DNA from: Xanthomonas fragariae
GTDB lineage: Bacteria; Pseudomonadota; Gammaproteobacteria; Xanthomonadales; Xanthomonadaceae
Direction of reading: 5' to 3'
NCBI RefSeq assembly: GCF_900183975.1
Contig: NZ_LT853882.1
Location: 3,217,501-3,281,500 of the forward strand
Length of the DNA: 64,000 bases
Under the pieces are notes generated by a model. That model was not told where the DNA came from. It searched no databases and saw nothing but the letters and a program-made list of their open reading frames with translations. The position numbers and the translations under genes were made by a program. Positions 1 to 9,320 of this stretch are shown piece after piece; the stretch's first letter is position 1; every line of letters starts with the position of its first letter.

Positions 1-36
1 CTGACCAGCTCGCACGGCCAGACGCAGGCCGGCTGA
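1..36 (+). CDS. C-terminal end of an unidentified upstream gene
   Basis: The first 36 bases are open and end in TGA, giving a tail LTSSHGQTQAG. The stop lies three bases before the ATG of the adenosyltransferase gene, which suggests a shared transcript. Too little is present to name a family. It could also be untranslated leader. Confidence 0.35.
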   Translation: MTSSHGQTQAG

Positions 37-39
37 ACG

Positions 40-597
40 ATGGGCAATCGGCTCTCACGCATCTATACGCGCACCGGCGACGACGGCAGCACCGGTCTGG
101 GCGACGGCAGCCGCACCGGCAAGGACGCACAGCGCGTCGATGCCTACGGCACCGTCGACGAAGCCAATTCGGCCATTGGCGTGCTGCTGGCCGCGCCCGG
201 TGTGCCGGAGTCGATCGCCGAACTGCTGACCACCGTGCAACACCAGTTGTTCGATCTGGGCGGCGAGCTGTGCATCCCCGGCCATGCGGCCATAGACCCC
301 GCAGACATCGACGCGCTGGAGCGCCAGTTGGATCACTTCAACGACACGCTGCCGCCATTGAAGGAGTTCATTCTCCCTGCCGGTGGCGAAGCCGCCGCAC
401 GCTGCCATCTGGCCCGCACCATCGTGCGCCGGGCCGAGCGCGAGACCGTTGCGTTGTCGCGCCAGGAAGCGGTGCGCAGCGAGGCGATCGGTTACCTGAA
501 TCGGCTGTCCGACCTGCTATTCGTGTTGGCGCGCGTGCTGGCGCGCGTCGATGGCGGGCAGGAAGTGCTGTGGCGGCACGACCGCCGCCGCGGTTGA
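40..597 (+). CDS. Cob(I)alamin adenosyltransferase, PduO type
   Basis: Predicted to transfer the adenosyl group of ATP to cob(I)alamin, making coenzyme B12 in the cytoplasm. The 185-residue length is normal for the PduO family. The N-terminal ATP-binding motif YTRTGDDGSTGLGDG (residues about 9-23) and the second conserved helix ARTIVRRAERE (about 125-135) are both present, and the C-terminus VLWRHDR is family-like. It lies directly behind the end of another plus-strand gene and 38 bases before the deacetylase gene. Xanthomonads generally take up rather than make cobalamin, so a salvage role is likely (inference). The start is the first ATG consistent with the family N-terminus. Confidence 0.9.
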   Translation: MGNRLSRIYTRTGDDGSTGLGDGSRTGKDAQRVDAYGTVDEANSAIGVLLAAPGVPESIAELLTTVQHQLFDLGGELCIPGHAAIDPADIDALERQLDHFNDTLPPLKEFILPAGGEAAARCHLARTIVRRAERETVALSRQEAVRSEAIGYLNRLSDLLFVLARVLARVDGGQEVLWRHDRRRG

Positions 598-635
598 ACA
601 TGCGTTCGGCACGGCGCAGAGGCTAGATTTGCCCC

Positions 636-1544
636 ATGTTGGTCTTCACCCATTCCGCCTGCCTCGGCCACAACGCCGGCCCAGAGCATCCCGAGAGCCC
701 CGCCCGCCTGGAAGCGGTGGTCCAAGCCCTACGCGCCGCATTCCCGGACCTGGACTGGCGCGAAGCGCCGCTGGCCAAGCTCGGCGACCTGTACCGGGTG
801 CACGAGCGTGAACAAGTGGATGCGGTGCTGGAAACCGTTGTGGAAGGCCATCACCGGCTGGACGTGGACACCGTGATGTCGCCCGGCTCGCGCGCGGCAG
901 CATTGCGCGCGGCTGGTGCCGGCATCGCAGCGGTGGACGCAGTGATGCAGAACCTCAGCCGCACGGCCTTTTGCGCTGTCCGCCCGCCCGGCCACCACGC
1001 TACTGCGCAGGTGTCGATGGGCTTTTGCTTGTTCAACAACATCGCCGTGGCCGCCGCCCACGCGCGCGACCGGCACGGGCTGGAGCGGATCACCATCGTC
1101 GATTTCGACGTGCACCACGGCAACGGCACCCAGGCTATCTTCGAGCGCGACCCGACCGTGCAGTACCTGAGCACCCACCAGTCCGGGCTCTATCCGCACT
1201 CGGGCAGCGTTCACGAACGCGGCACCGGCAACATCCACAACCTGCTGCTGCCACCAGGCTGCGAAGGGCTGCGCTTCCGCAATGTGTGGGAAGACCAGAT
1301 GCTGCCGCTGATCGATGCCTTCCGCCCACAACTGATCCTGATATCCGCCGGCTTCGATGCGCATTTGCGCGATCCGCTGGCCGATCTGATGCTCGATGAC
1401 GTCGATTTCGCCTGGCTGACCAGCGCGCTACGCGCCCTGGCAGATCGGCATGCGCGTGGCCGCGTGGTGTCCATGCTGGAAGGCGGCTACGACCTGCAGG
1501 CGTTGCGCGAGAGCAGTGTGGCGCACGTGGCTGCACTGCGTTGA
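636..1544 (+). CDS. Histone deacetylase family protein
   Basis: A 302-residue arginase/deacetylase-fold protein. Bacterial members act on acetylated amines such as acetylpolyamines or acetyl-lysine; the substrate here is unknown. Visible catalytic features are the VRPPGHHA histidine pair (about 115-122), FCLFNNIAVAA, the zinc-binding DFDVHHGNGT (about 157-166), SAGFDAH (about 237-243) and a terminal EGGYDL. All metal ligands (D, H, D) appear intact, so it should be active. It starts 38 bases after the adenosyltransferase gene on the same strand. Confidence 0.9.
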   Translation: MLVFTHSACLGHNAGPEHPESPARLEAVVQALRAAFPDLDWREAPLAKLGDLYRVHEREQVDAVLETVVEGHHRLDVDTVMSPGSRAAALRAAGAGIAAVDAVMQNLSRTAFCAVRPPGHHATAQVSMGFCLFNNIAVAAAHARDRHGLERITIVDFDVHHGNGTQAIFERDPTVQYLSTHQSGLYPHSGSVHERGTGNIHNLLLPPGCEGLRFRNVWEDQMLPLIDAFRPQLILISAGFDAHLRDPLADLMLDDVDFAWLTSALRALADRHARGRVVSMLEGGYDLQALRESSVAHVAALR

Positions 1545-1672
1545 ACCCCGACGGCGCGCCAGTCGCGCTGCCGGTTGCGATGAACCTCACCCTTACCTAC
1601 GCCAAAGCTCTTCATTGCCCCTATGCGGGGTATGCGGCAAGCTAGTTGCCATTTTATTGGTTGAACCCACGC

Positions 1673-4102
1673 GTGCTCCGAGCTCTCCGCCTGTTCCCCC
1701 TGCCTTTGAGCATTGCCATCTGCCTCCCGGCCATGGCTGCCGACAAGCCGCTGAACTGGGGATTGTGCCCGGCCGTGGACCCGCTGCCCGGTTTCGACGG
1801 CGCCCCCGACGCCGACGCCAAGGCTGCCGAGATACGCCAGCAGTTGCCGACCGACATCGAAGGCGACCAGTTGTCCGGCACCAACACCACCCCGCAATAC
1901 CAGGGTAACGTGGCCCTCAAGCGTGGCGACCAGTTCCTGGGCGCGGACAACCTGCGCATGGACACCGAGACCGGCAACTACATCGCTGAAGGCAATGTCC
2001 GCTACCAGGACACCTCCTTCCGCATGGTCGCCGACCGCGCCGAGGGCAATCAGGACACCGATGCCCACAAGGTCACCAACATCCGGTACCAGTTGGTGGA
2101 CCGACGCGGCAATGGTGCAGCCGAATCGGTAGACCTGCAGGGCCAGGTCGGGCAGATGCATCGCTCGACCTACACCACCTGCGATCCCGCGCAACCGATC
2201 TGGCGCGTACGCGCACCGGAGATCGACGTCGACAACGAAGAAGGCTTTGGTACTGCACGCAACGCCGTGCTGCAGATCGGCAAGGTGCCGGTGCTGTATT
2301 TCCCCTGGTTCAAGTTCCCGATCGACGATCGTCGCCAGACCGGTTTACTGTTTCCGCAGTTCGGCCTGTCCGGCCGTAACGGCTTCGATTATCTGCAACC
2401 GATCTACCTGAACTTGGCGCCGAACTACGACGCCACCTTGTTGCCGCGCTACATGAGCAAGCGCGGATTGATGTTCGGCACTGAGTTCCGCTATCTGTAC
2501 GAGGGCGGTCGCGGCGAAATCACCGCTAACTACCTACCCAATGACAAGCTGCGCGACAAGGACCGCGGCAGCGTCTTCTACAGCGGCTATCACAACCTCA
2601 ACGACCACTGGCAGGCGCGTAGCAGCATCTCCTGGGTCAGCGATACGCGCTACGTAGAAGATTTCACCAGCCGCCTGAACGGCATGGGCTCGGCCTCCAG
2701 CCTGCAGAGTACCGTGGGCATCTACGGCACCGGCGAGACGTGGACCGCCGGCCTGATGGCCGACCGCTGGCAGCTCACCGATTACACCCTGGATGAGCAG
2801 GCGCTGCCCTACAACCGGCAGCCGCGCGCGTATTTCACCTGGGAAAAGCCGTTGGGCATTTTCGAGGCGGGCGTGTACGCCGAAGCGGTGCGATTTACGC
2901 ATGACGACTCCTACTTCGTCCAGCCCCCCAGGGGCGGAAATACTAACGAGGACGATGGAGACGATTACGTCCGCACCAACACGCGCAACAAGGAATACGG
3001 TAGTGGCGCGCGCCTGGACATCAAGCCCTATATCTCGATGCCGTTGTCGGGCGCGGCGTGGTTCGTGACTCCCACCGTGGCATGGCGCTACACCGCGTAT
3101 CAGCTGGATTCGACGTTGGCCAACACCGCGCCGCTGACCGGCGATCGTTCGCCCTCGCGCAGCCTGCCGATCGCCTCGCTGGATGCCGGTCTGTATTTCG
3201 ACCGCGAGACCTCGGTATTTGGCACCAACTATCTCAATACGTTGGAGCCGCGCATGTACTATCTGTACGTGCCGTACCGCGACCAGAACGACCTGCCGGT
3301 GTTCGACACCCGCCCGTTCACTTTCAGCTATGGGCAGCTGTTCCGCGACACGCGCTATACCGGTGCCGACCGTCAGAACGATGCCAACCAGCTGACTCTG
3401 GCGGTGACCTCGCGCTGGCTGCGCCAGGACGATGGCCGCGAGAAATTGTCTTTGAGTGCGGGCCAGATCCTGTACTTCAACGATTCGCTGGTGACCATCA
3501 ACAACAGCACCAATTCCGCTGCCGGCAGCGAGCAGCCCATCGCACAGGGCAAGTCCGCCTGGGTGGCCGACGCCAATTACATGATCAACGACCGCTGGTC
3601 GATGGGCGCCACGTACCAGTGGAACCCAAACTCGCGCAAGGAAGATCTGGCCAGCCTGCGCACGCGCTACCTGCTCAACAACGACGGCATTATCAATCTG
3701 GCGTATCGCTACCGTCGCAACCTCATTAACGGCAGCGACCAGCTCAAGCAGGCCGACTTCTCGTTCCTGTATCCGATCAATCCCACCTGGAGTGCGGTCG
3801 GTCGGTACTACTATTCGCTGCTGGACCGTAAGCCGCTGGAAATCATCGGTGGCGTGCAGTGGGACAGCTGCTGCCTAGCCGTGCGCGCGTTGGTACGCCG
3901 GTTCGTACGCAACCGCGATGGCGAGTTGGATAACTCCATCCAGTTCGAGTTCGTGCTGAAGGGCTTGAGCTCGTTCGGTCAGAACACGGACCGCACTTTG
4001 CGCCGTGCTATTCTCGGCTATTACCGTGACGACCTGTACCTGGTCCGGCCCAGCAACACCACGACCAATCCGGACGATTACGATCCGAACCTGATTCCAT
4101 GA
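1673..4102 (+). CDS. lptD: LPS-assembly protein LptD
   Basis: Outer-membrane beta-barrel that inserts lipopolysaccharide into the outer leaflet with LptE. From the chosen GTG start there is a signal peptide (LRALRLFPLPLSIAICLPAMA), an OstA/LptA-like jellyroll (roughly residues 50-200) and a C-terminal barrel. Cysteines seen in NWGLCP, YTTCDP and WDSCC fit the disulphide pairs needed for LptD maturation. An Asp/Asn-rich loop (NTNEDDGDDY) is probably surface exposed. Upstream in-frame TTG codons at 1646 and 1661 are alternative starts, but they would precede the signal sequence. The stop overlaps the surA start (ATGA), so the two are coupled; SurA is the chaperone for this barrel. Confidence 0.93.
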   Translation: MLRALRLFPLPLSIAICLPAMAADKPLNWGLCPAVDPLPGFDGAPDADAKAAEIRQQLPTDIEGDQLSGTNTTPQYQGNVALKRGDQFLGADNLRMDTETGNYIAEGNVRYQDTSFRMVADRAEGNQDTDAHKVTNIRYQLVDRRGNGAAESVDLQGQVGQMHRSTYTTCDPAQPIWRVRAPEIDVDNEEGFGTARNAVLQIGKVPVLYFPWFKFPIDDRRQTGLLFPQFGLSGRNGFDYLQPIYLNLAPNYDATLLPRYMSKRGLMFGTEFRYLYEGGRGEITANYLPNDKLRDKDRGSVFYSGYHNLNDHWQARSSISWVSDTRYVEDFTSRLNGMGSASSLQSTVGIYGTGETWTAGLMADRWQLTDYTLDEQALPYNRQPRAYFTWEKPLGIFEAGVYAEAVRFTHDDSYFVQPPRGGNTNEDDGDDYVRTNTRNKEYGSGARLDIKPYISMPLSGAAWFVTPTVAWRYTAYQLDSTLANTAPLTGDRSPSRSLPIASLDAGLYFDRETSVFGTNYLNTLEPRMYYLYVPYRDQNDLPVFDTRPFTFSYGQLFRDTRYTGADRQNDANQLTLAVTSRWLRQDDGREKLSLSAGQILYFNDSLVTINNSTNSAAGSEQPIAQGKSAWVADANYMINDRWSMGATYQWNPNSRKEDLASLRTRYLLNNDGIINLAYRYRRNLINGSDQLKQADFSFLYPINPTWSAVGRYYYSLLDRKPLEIIGGVQWDSCCLAVRALVRRFVRNRDGELDNSIQFEFVLKGLSSFGQNTDRTLRRAILGYYRDDLYLVRPSNTTTNPDDYDPNLIP

Positions 4103-5499
4103 CCAAGCCTTTTTCTGTTCTTCTTGCCTCGTTGCTGGTTATCACCAGCACGGTTTCGCCGTTGGCCTCGGCACAGCAATCCCAGCCTCTGGATCGCATC
4201 GTCGCAATTGTCGACGAAGACGTGGTGCTGCAGAGCGAGCTTGATCGCGCCGTGCGCAACGTCAAGTCGCAGTACGCCGGTCGCGAAAACCAGCTGCCGC
4301 CGGACGATGTCCTGCGGCGGCAGGTGCTTGAGCGTGTGGTGCTGGTCAAGCTGCAGGTCGGCCGCGCCGATGGCAGCGGTATCCGCGTCAGTGACGAGGA
4401 ACTCAACCGCGCCATCGCCAGCATCGCCCAGCAGAACGGCACTACTGTAGATGGCCTGCGCCAGAAGCTGGCGGCCGACGGCATGGGTTACGGCGATTTC
4501 CGTGCATCGGTGCGCGATGAAATCGTCGTGCAGCGTCTGCGCCAGAGCTTTGCGCTAAGCCGCATCAGCGTGAGCGAAGGCGAAGTGGATACCGCGCTAG
4601 CCCAGCAGGCCAATACCGGTAGTCAATATCACCTCGCGCACATTCTGGTCGGTTTGCCGGAAGGCGCCACTGCCGAGCAGATCGCCACTGGTCAGAAGAA
4701 GGTCGATGGCGTCAAAGCCTTGATCGACAAGGGCGAGCTGGACTTCTCAGCGGCCGCAGTGCGTTATTCGGATAGCCCCAATGCATTGGAAGGCGGCGAC
4801 CTGGGCTGGCGCAGTCTGGACGAAATTCCAAACGCTTTCGCCCAGCTGATTCGTGACATGCATCCGGGCCAGGTTGCAGGACCGCTGCGTGGTCCGAGCG
4901 GTTTCCAGCTGCTCAAGCTGGTGGAAATGCGTGACGCCAATGCCGTCGGCGAGAAGAAGGTCGTCACCGAGTACAACGCACGCCACATCCTGGTGCGTGT
5001 AGGCGACAACCAGACCGAAGCGCAGGCCAAGGCCAAGATTGACACGCTGCGTGCGCGCATCGCCGGCGGCTCCGACTTCCAGGCAACAGCCAAGGAGTCC
5101 TCCGAGGACGCCAACACCCGCAGTCAGGGTGGCGATCTGGGCTGGTTCCCGGCCGACGCATTTGGCCCGGACTTCGGCAAACAAGTCCAAGGGCTGGCCG
5201 ATGGCGCGGTGTCCGAGCCGTTCCGTACCCAGGCAGGCTGGCACATCGTGCAGCGTGTCGGCAGCCGCCAGACCGACGTCAGTGCAGAAAATCAGCGTGC
5301 GCAGATCCGTGAAACGATCGGTCGTCGCAAGCTGGAAGAAGAATACAACCGCTACCTGCAGGAACTGCGTGGCGAAGCATATGTGAGCTACCGCACCGGC
5401 GACCGTGCCGATGGCACTGCCGCACCGGCCAAGTCGGCGCAACCTGCTACGGCTACGCCTGCGGCACCGACTCCGCCGCCTGCAAAGCCGACACCCTGA
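4099..5499 (+). CDS. surA: Periplasmic chaperone / peptidyl-prolyl isomerase SurA
   Basis: Chaperone for outer-membrane proteins, 466 residues. An N-terminal signal peptide is followed by the SurA N-domain (DRIVAIVDEDVVLQSELD) and two parvulin domains, beginning near YHLAHILVG (about 175) and YNARHILVRVG (about 293). Each holds the GGDLGW signature. The C-terminal 40 residues are an unusual Ala/Pro/Thr-rich tail (PATATPAAPTPPPAKP), longer than in the E. coli protein. The ATG overlaps the lptD stop by four bases, and pdxA starts four bases after the surA stop, so this is one operon. Confidence 0.95.
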   Translation: MTKPFSVLLASLLVITSTVSPLASAQQSQPLDRIVAIVDEDVVLQSELDRAVRNVKSQYAGRENQLPPDDVLRRQVLERVVLVKLQVGRADGSGIRVSDEELNRAIASIAQQNGTTVDGLRQKLAADGMGYGDFRASVRDEIVVQRLRQSFALSRISVSEGEVDTALAQQANTGSQYHLAHILVGLPEGATAEQIATGQKKVDGVKALIDKGELDFSAAAVRYSDSPNALEGGDLGWRSLDEIPNAFAQLIRDMHPGQVAGPLRGPSGFQLLKLVEMRDANAVGEKKVVTEYNARHILVRVGDNQTEAQAKAKIDTLRARIAGGSDFQATAKESSEDANTRSQGGDLGWFPADAFGPDFGKQVQGLADGAVSEPFRTQAGWHIVQRVGSRQTDVSAENQRAQIRETIGRRKLEEEYNRYLQELRGEAYVSYRTGDRADGTAAPAKSAQPATATPAAPTPPPAKPTP

Positions 5500-5503
5500 G
5501 TCG

Positions 5504-6475
5504 ATGATGGTCCCGTCGCTCGCGCTGGTGCCGGGCGAGCCGGCTGGGATCGGGCCGGAACTCTGCGTTCGGCTCGCCCAACAGCCGCGCGCCGATGCGC
5601 ACCTGATCGCCTACGCCGATCCGGACACCCTGCGCAGCGCCGCAAAGGCGTTGTCGCTGTCTGTGCGCTTGCTCGATCCCGATCAGCCTGCGCGTGCACC
5701 GGGCAATCTGCCACTGCATCCGGTTCGCCAAGCCGTGCCCACCCGCTTTGGCATACCCGATCCTACCAATGCAGCAGCGGTGATTACGGGCTTGCTTGGT
5801 GCAGCTGGTGACTGCCTGGCCGGCCGGCTGCAGGGGATCGTTACCGGCCCCGTGCACAAGGCAGTCATCAACGCCGGCGGCATCCCCTACACCGGCACCA
5901 CCGAGTTGCTGGCCGAGCAGGCCGGCTGCCCGGTAGTGATGATGCTGGCCAATACGATCGTGCGGGTCGCACTGGTGACCACCCATCTGCCATTGCGCGC
6001 GGTGGCCGATGCGATCACGGCCGAGGCTGTCGCGCGTTGCCTGCGTATCACCGACGCGGCGATGCGTCGCGACTTCGATCTGGAACATCCGCGCATTGCC
6101 GTGCTTGGCCTCAATCCGCATGCCGGCGAAGACGGGCATCTTGGGCGTGAGGAACTGGACATCATCATTCCGGTGCTGGAGCAACTGCGCGGCGAAGGCA
6201 TGCGGCTGATCGGCCCGTTGCCGGCCGACACGGCGTTCCTGCCGCAGAAATTGACCGGTTTCGACGTGGTGGTGGCGATGTATCACGACCAGGGCCTGCC
6301 GGTGCTCAAATACAGCGGCTTCGAGCAGGCGGTGAACATCACCCTCGGCCTGCCCTATCCGCGTGTGGCAGTGGACCATGGTACTGCGCTGGAACTTGCC
6401 GGACGCGGGATTGCCGACCCGTCCAGCCTGATGGCGGCCACTGACGTGTGTGCGCACCTGGCGGCACGCGACTGA
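5504..6475 (+). CDS. pdxA: 4-hydroxythreonine-4-phosphate dehydrogenase
   Basis: Oxidises 4-phosphohydroxy-L-threonine in pyridoxal-phosphate synthesis. Family motifs are the N-terminal LVPGEPAGIGPELC, GIVTGPVHKAVIN (about 108-120), GLNPHAGEDGHLG (about 203-215, metal-binding His) and MYHDQGLPVLKY (about 258-269). The length of about 323 residues is usual. A second ATG at 5507 is equally possible. The frame is open further upstream, but that region lies inside surA and is not family-like. In Xanthomonas, as here, pdxA sits between surA and rsmA. Confidence 0.94.
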   Translation: MMVPSLALVPGEPAGIGPELCVRLAQQPRADAHLIAYADPDTLRSAAKALSLSVRLLDPDQPARAPGNLPLHPVRQAVPTRFGIPDPTNAAAVITGLLGAAGDCLAGRLQGIVTGPVHKAVINAGGIPYTGTTELLAEQAGCPVVMMLANTIVRVALVTTHLPLRAVADAITAEAVARCLRITDAAMRRDFDLEHPRIAVLGLNPHAGEDGHLGREELDIIIPVLEQLRGEGMRLIGPLPADTAFLPQKLTGFDVVVAMYHDQGLPVLKYSGFEQAVNITLGLPYPRVAVDHGTALELAGRGIADPSSLMAATDVCAHLAARD

Positions 6476-6591
6476 GCGACACGTTATTGCGTGCGATGGG
6501 GTCGCCGCATCGTACACGCCGCCCACCTGCCGAACCATCAGCGCGTGGAAACGACGCCGCGTGTAAGCGCCGCCTCCGTTAAACTGCGCGG

Positions 6592-7380
6592 ATGAATTCT
6601 TCTTTCAGCGCACCGGCCAAGAAATCGCTTGGCCAGCACTTCCTTGCCGACCGGTATTACATTGACCGCATCGTACAGGCAGTGGACCTGCGCGCCGGCC
6701 AGCACTTGGTCGAAATCGGCCCTGGCCAAGGCGCGATCACCTTCCCGCTGCTGCGCAAGCACGGCGCATTGACCGTCATCGAGTTCGACCGCGATTTGAT
6801 CGCGCCATTGACCGAGGCCGCTGCACCAATCGGCGAACTTAGCATCATCCATCGCGATGTGCTCAGCGTGGACTTCACCGCACTGGCCAATGACACGCCG
6901 ATCCGCCTTGTCGGCAACCTGCCCTACAACATTTCTTCACCGATCCTGTTCCATGCGCTGGACCATGCCGCCGCCGTAGTCGACATGCACTTCATGCTGC
7001 AAAAAGAAGTCGTCGACCGCATGGCCGCCGGCCCCGGCAGCAAGGTCTACGGGCGGTTGAGCGTGATGCTGCAGGCGTATTGCGAGGTGACTGCGTTATT
7101 CATGGTGCCGCCGGGTGCGTTCCGGCCGCCGCCGAAGGTGGATTCTGCGCTGGTGCGGCTGGTGCCACGCGACCCGGCCACCGTGCTGATCAAGGATCGC
7201 CGCCGCTTCGCCGATGTGGTGCGCGCCGGCTTCGGGCAGCGTCGCAAGACCTTGCGCAATGCCTTGTCCCACGTCTGCGAGCCGGCCCATTTCGAAGCCG
7301 CGCAGGTGCGCCCGGACATGCGCGCCGAACAGCTCGAGGTCGCGGATTTTATCCGTCTGGCCAATGTCGAGCTGGCTTGA
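6592..7380 (+). CDS. rsmA: 16S rRNA (adenine1518/1519-N6)-dimethyltransferase
   Basis: KsgA-type enzyme that dimethylates two adjacent adenines near the 3' end of 16S rRNA, using SAM. The 262-residue protein shows KKSLGQHFL at the N-terminus, the SAM-binding loop LVEIGPGQGAITFPL (about 37-51) and the catalytic NLPYNISSPIL (about 107-117). The C-terminal helical domain includes GFGQRRKTLRNAL. Its place between pdxA and apaG/apaH is the classical gammaproteobacterial order. Confidence 0.96.
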   Translation: MNSSFSAPAKKSLGQHFLADRYYIDRIVQAVDLRAGQHLVEIGPGQGAITFPLLRKHGALTVIEFDRDLIAPLTEAAAPIGELSIIHRDVLSVDFTALANDTPIRLVGNLPYNISSPILFHALDHAAAVVDMHFMLQKEVVDRMAAGPGSKVYGRLSVMLQAYCEVTALFMVPPGAFRPPPKVDSALVRLVPRDPATVLIKDRRRFADVVRAGFGQRRKTLRNALSHVCEPAHFEAAQVRPDMRAEQLEVADFIRLANVELA

Positions 7381-7416
7381 GCGCCGCTCCCACACGCTTT
7401 TATCTAGACTTTTGCC

Positions 7417-7800
7417 ATGCAAGATGATCCGCGCTATCGGGTCGAGGTCGAGGTGTCGCCCCGCTTCCTCGCTCATCAATCCACACCGGACAAAGGCCGT
7501 TATGCCTTTGCCTACAGCATCCGCATCCAGAATGCGGGCGCCTTGCCTGCGCGCCTGATCGCGCGTCATTGGCAGATCACCGACGCCAACGGCCGCACCG
7601 AGCAGGTCGACGGCGAAGGCGTGGTTGGTGAACAGCCATGGCTGCGACCGGGCGAGGTCTTCCATTACACCTCCGGCGTGCTGCTGGAGACCGAGCAGGG
7701 ACAGATGCAAGGCCACTACGACATGGTGGCCGACGATGGCACCGAATTCACCGCCCTGATCGCCGCCTTCGTGCTGAGCGTACCCAGGACGCTGCACTGA
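7417..7800 (+). CDS. apaG: ApaG (CorD) FNIII-like protein
   Basis: A small 127-residue single-domain protein of the ApaG/CorD family, associated with divalent-cation homeostasis; its biochemical role is not settled. Motifs include [29 protein letters not shown] and [19 protein letters not shown], all typical. Length is standard. It lies 36 bases after rsmA and 28 bases before apaH. Confidence 0.95.
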   Translation: MQDDPRYRVEVEVSPRFLAHQSTPDKGRYAFAYSIRIQNAGALPARLIARHWQITDANGRTEQVDGEGVVGEQPWLRPGEVFHYTSGVLLETEQGQMQGHYDMVADDGTEFTALIAAFVLSVPRTLH

Positions 7801-7828
7801 TGGATGTTGGATTGATGGAGCGCGCGCA

Positions 7829-8773
7829 ATGAGCGTCTGGGCAATCGGCGACCTGCAAGGGTGCTACGACATCACCCAGCGGCTGCTGCAAAAAATCAAT
7901 TTCGATCCCGCACAGGACACGCTGTGGTTCTGCGGCGACCTGGTCAACCGCGGCGGTCAATCGCTGGAAACGCTGCGCCTGGTGCATTCGCTGCGCGACC
8001 ACAGCGTGGTGGTGCTGGGCAATCACGATCTGTCGCTGCTGGCGATCGGCGCACGTTCGGAAGAAGAACAGCGCAAGGTCAATCCGGATCTGCTGCGCAT
8101 CGTGCTGGCCGAAGATCGCGACGTGCTGCTCGACTGGCTACGCATGCAGAAGCTGGCGCATGTGGATCGCTCGTTGGGCTGGATGATGATCCATGCCGGG
8201 CTGGCACCGAAGTGGACCACGCAACTGGCCGAGAAGCATGCACGCGAGGTCGAGCAGCAACTGCAGGGCGGCGGCTATCGCAAACTGCTACGCAATATGT
8301 ACGGCGATCAGCCGGGCTGGTCGCCGGGCCTGAACGGTTACGACCGCAGCCGCGCAATCATCAATCTGTTCACGCGCATGCGCTATTGCACGCCGCGCGG
8401 GCGCATCGCCACCGACGACAAGGGCACGCCGGGCACGCAGGCGCAGGGTCTGTACCCGTGGTTCGAAGTGCCGGGCCGGGTCGAGCGCGATCTGAAGATC
8501 GTCTGCGGGCATTGGTCCGCGCTCGGGCTGACCATCACCCAGGGAGTGCATGCCATCGATACCGGCGCGGTGTGGGGCGGCAAACTCACTGCCTTGCAGC
8601 TGGATATCGACGAATTGCGGGTGGTGCAGGTGCCGGGACGCGAGGTAACCGGGCCGGCGCCTGTAGCACGCGCGCCAGGTGGTCCACGCGAGCGCCAGGG
8701 GCGGCAGCGCTCACGCGGCAACCGTGGCAATGCCAATAACGCCGCACCACCAGCCGACGCGTCACAGGAATGA
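7829..8773 (+). CDS. apaH: Symmetrical bis(5'-nucleosyl)-tetraphosphatase
   Basis: Hydrolyses Ap4A to two ADP; a metallophosphatase that limits alarmone-like dinucleotides and Np4 caps on RNA. Phosphoesterase signatures GDLQGCYD (7-14), GDLVNRGG (about 36-43) and LGNHDLS (about 63-69) are intact, with MIHAGLAP and VCGHWSALG further on. The C-terminal 45 residues are Arg/Gly/Gln/Asn-rich (GGPRERQGRQRSRGNRGN) and absent from the E. coli enzyme; such a basic tail could bind RNA (inference). The gene converges on folA. Confidence 0.95.
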   Translation: MSVWAIGDLQGCYDITQRLLQKINFDPAQDTLWFCGDLVNRGGQSLETLRLVHSLRDHSVVVLGNHDLSLLAIGARSEEEQRKVNPDLLRIVLAEDRDVLLDWLRMQKLAHVDRSLGWMMIHAGLAPKWTTQLAEKHAREVEQQLQGGGYRKLLRNMYGDQPGWSPGLNGYDRSRAIINLFTRMRYCTPRGRIATDDKGTPGTQAQGLYPWFEVPGRVERDLKIVCGHWSALGLTITQGVHAIDTGAVWGGKLTALQLDIDELRVVQVPGREVTGPAPVARAPGGPRERQGRQRSRGNRGNANNAAPPADASQE

Positions 8774-8825
8774 TCGGCATGTCGCCCAAGCCCGCGCTGA
8801 CGGTGGACTTGGCGGCATGCATTGC

Positions 8826-9320
8826 TCAGCGGCGCAGGTAATCGATGAACGAAAACGCAAACGCATGTCGGTCATCGGCAGGATGCAGTTCGCGATTGGT
8901 TGGCACCCACACGGCCGGGTCGATCGGCGGAAAATGCGTGTCGGCACCATCCACTGCGGTAGCCACCTCGGTGACGGCCAGCAGATCTGCACGCTCCATC
9001 GCCAGCCGATACACCTCACCGCCGCCGATGACACACAGTTCCTGCGTGCCATCCTGCTCAGCGCGTTCGATTGCCTGCTCCAGCGACGCCACCGGCTGCA
9101 TGCCTTCGAACGGCACCTGCCCGGAACGGGTCAGCACCAGATTCAACCGCCCGGCCAATGCACGCCCCAACGACTGCGCGGTCTTGCGCCCCATCAGGAT
9201 CGGCTTGCCCATGCTCAGCGCCTTGAAGCGCTTGAGATCGTCCGGCAATTTCCACGGCAAGTCGTTATCGCGACCGATGGCGTTGTTATGGTCGAAGGCG
9301 ACGATGAGGGTGATTTTCAT
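8826..9320 (-). CDS. folA: Dihydrofolate reductase
   Basis: Reduces dihydrofolate to tetrahydrofolate with NADPH. The 164-residue protein has the expected DHNNAIGRDNDLPWKLPDD (active-site Trp and Asp region), MGRKTAQSLG and the NADPH-binding VIGGGEVYRLA. The start ATG overlaps by four bases the stop of a small upstream gene. thyA, which generates dihydrofolate, lies just upstream on the same strand. Confidence 0.95.
   Translation of the reverse strand: MKITLIVAFDHNNAIGRDNDLPWKLPDDLKRFKALSMGKPILMGRKTAQSLGRALAGRLNLVLTRSGQVPFEGMQPVASLEQAIERAEQDGTQELCVIGGGEVYRLAMERADLLAVTEVATAVDGADTHFPPIDPAVWVPTNRELHPADDRHAFAFSFIDYLRR

Noticed and set aside
5453..6538. 361-codon minus-strand open frame
   Set aside because: Antisense shadow of pdxA, low-complexity His/Gln/Arg-rich translation.
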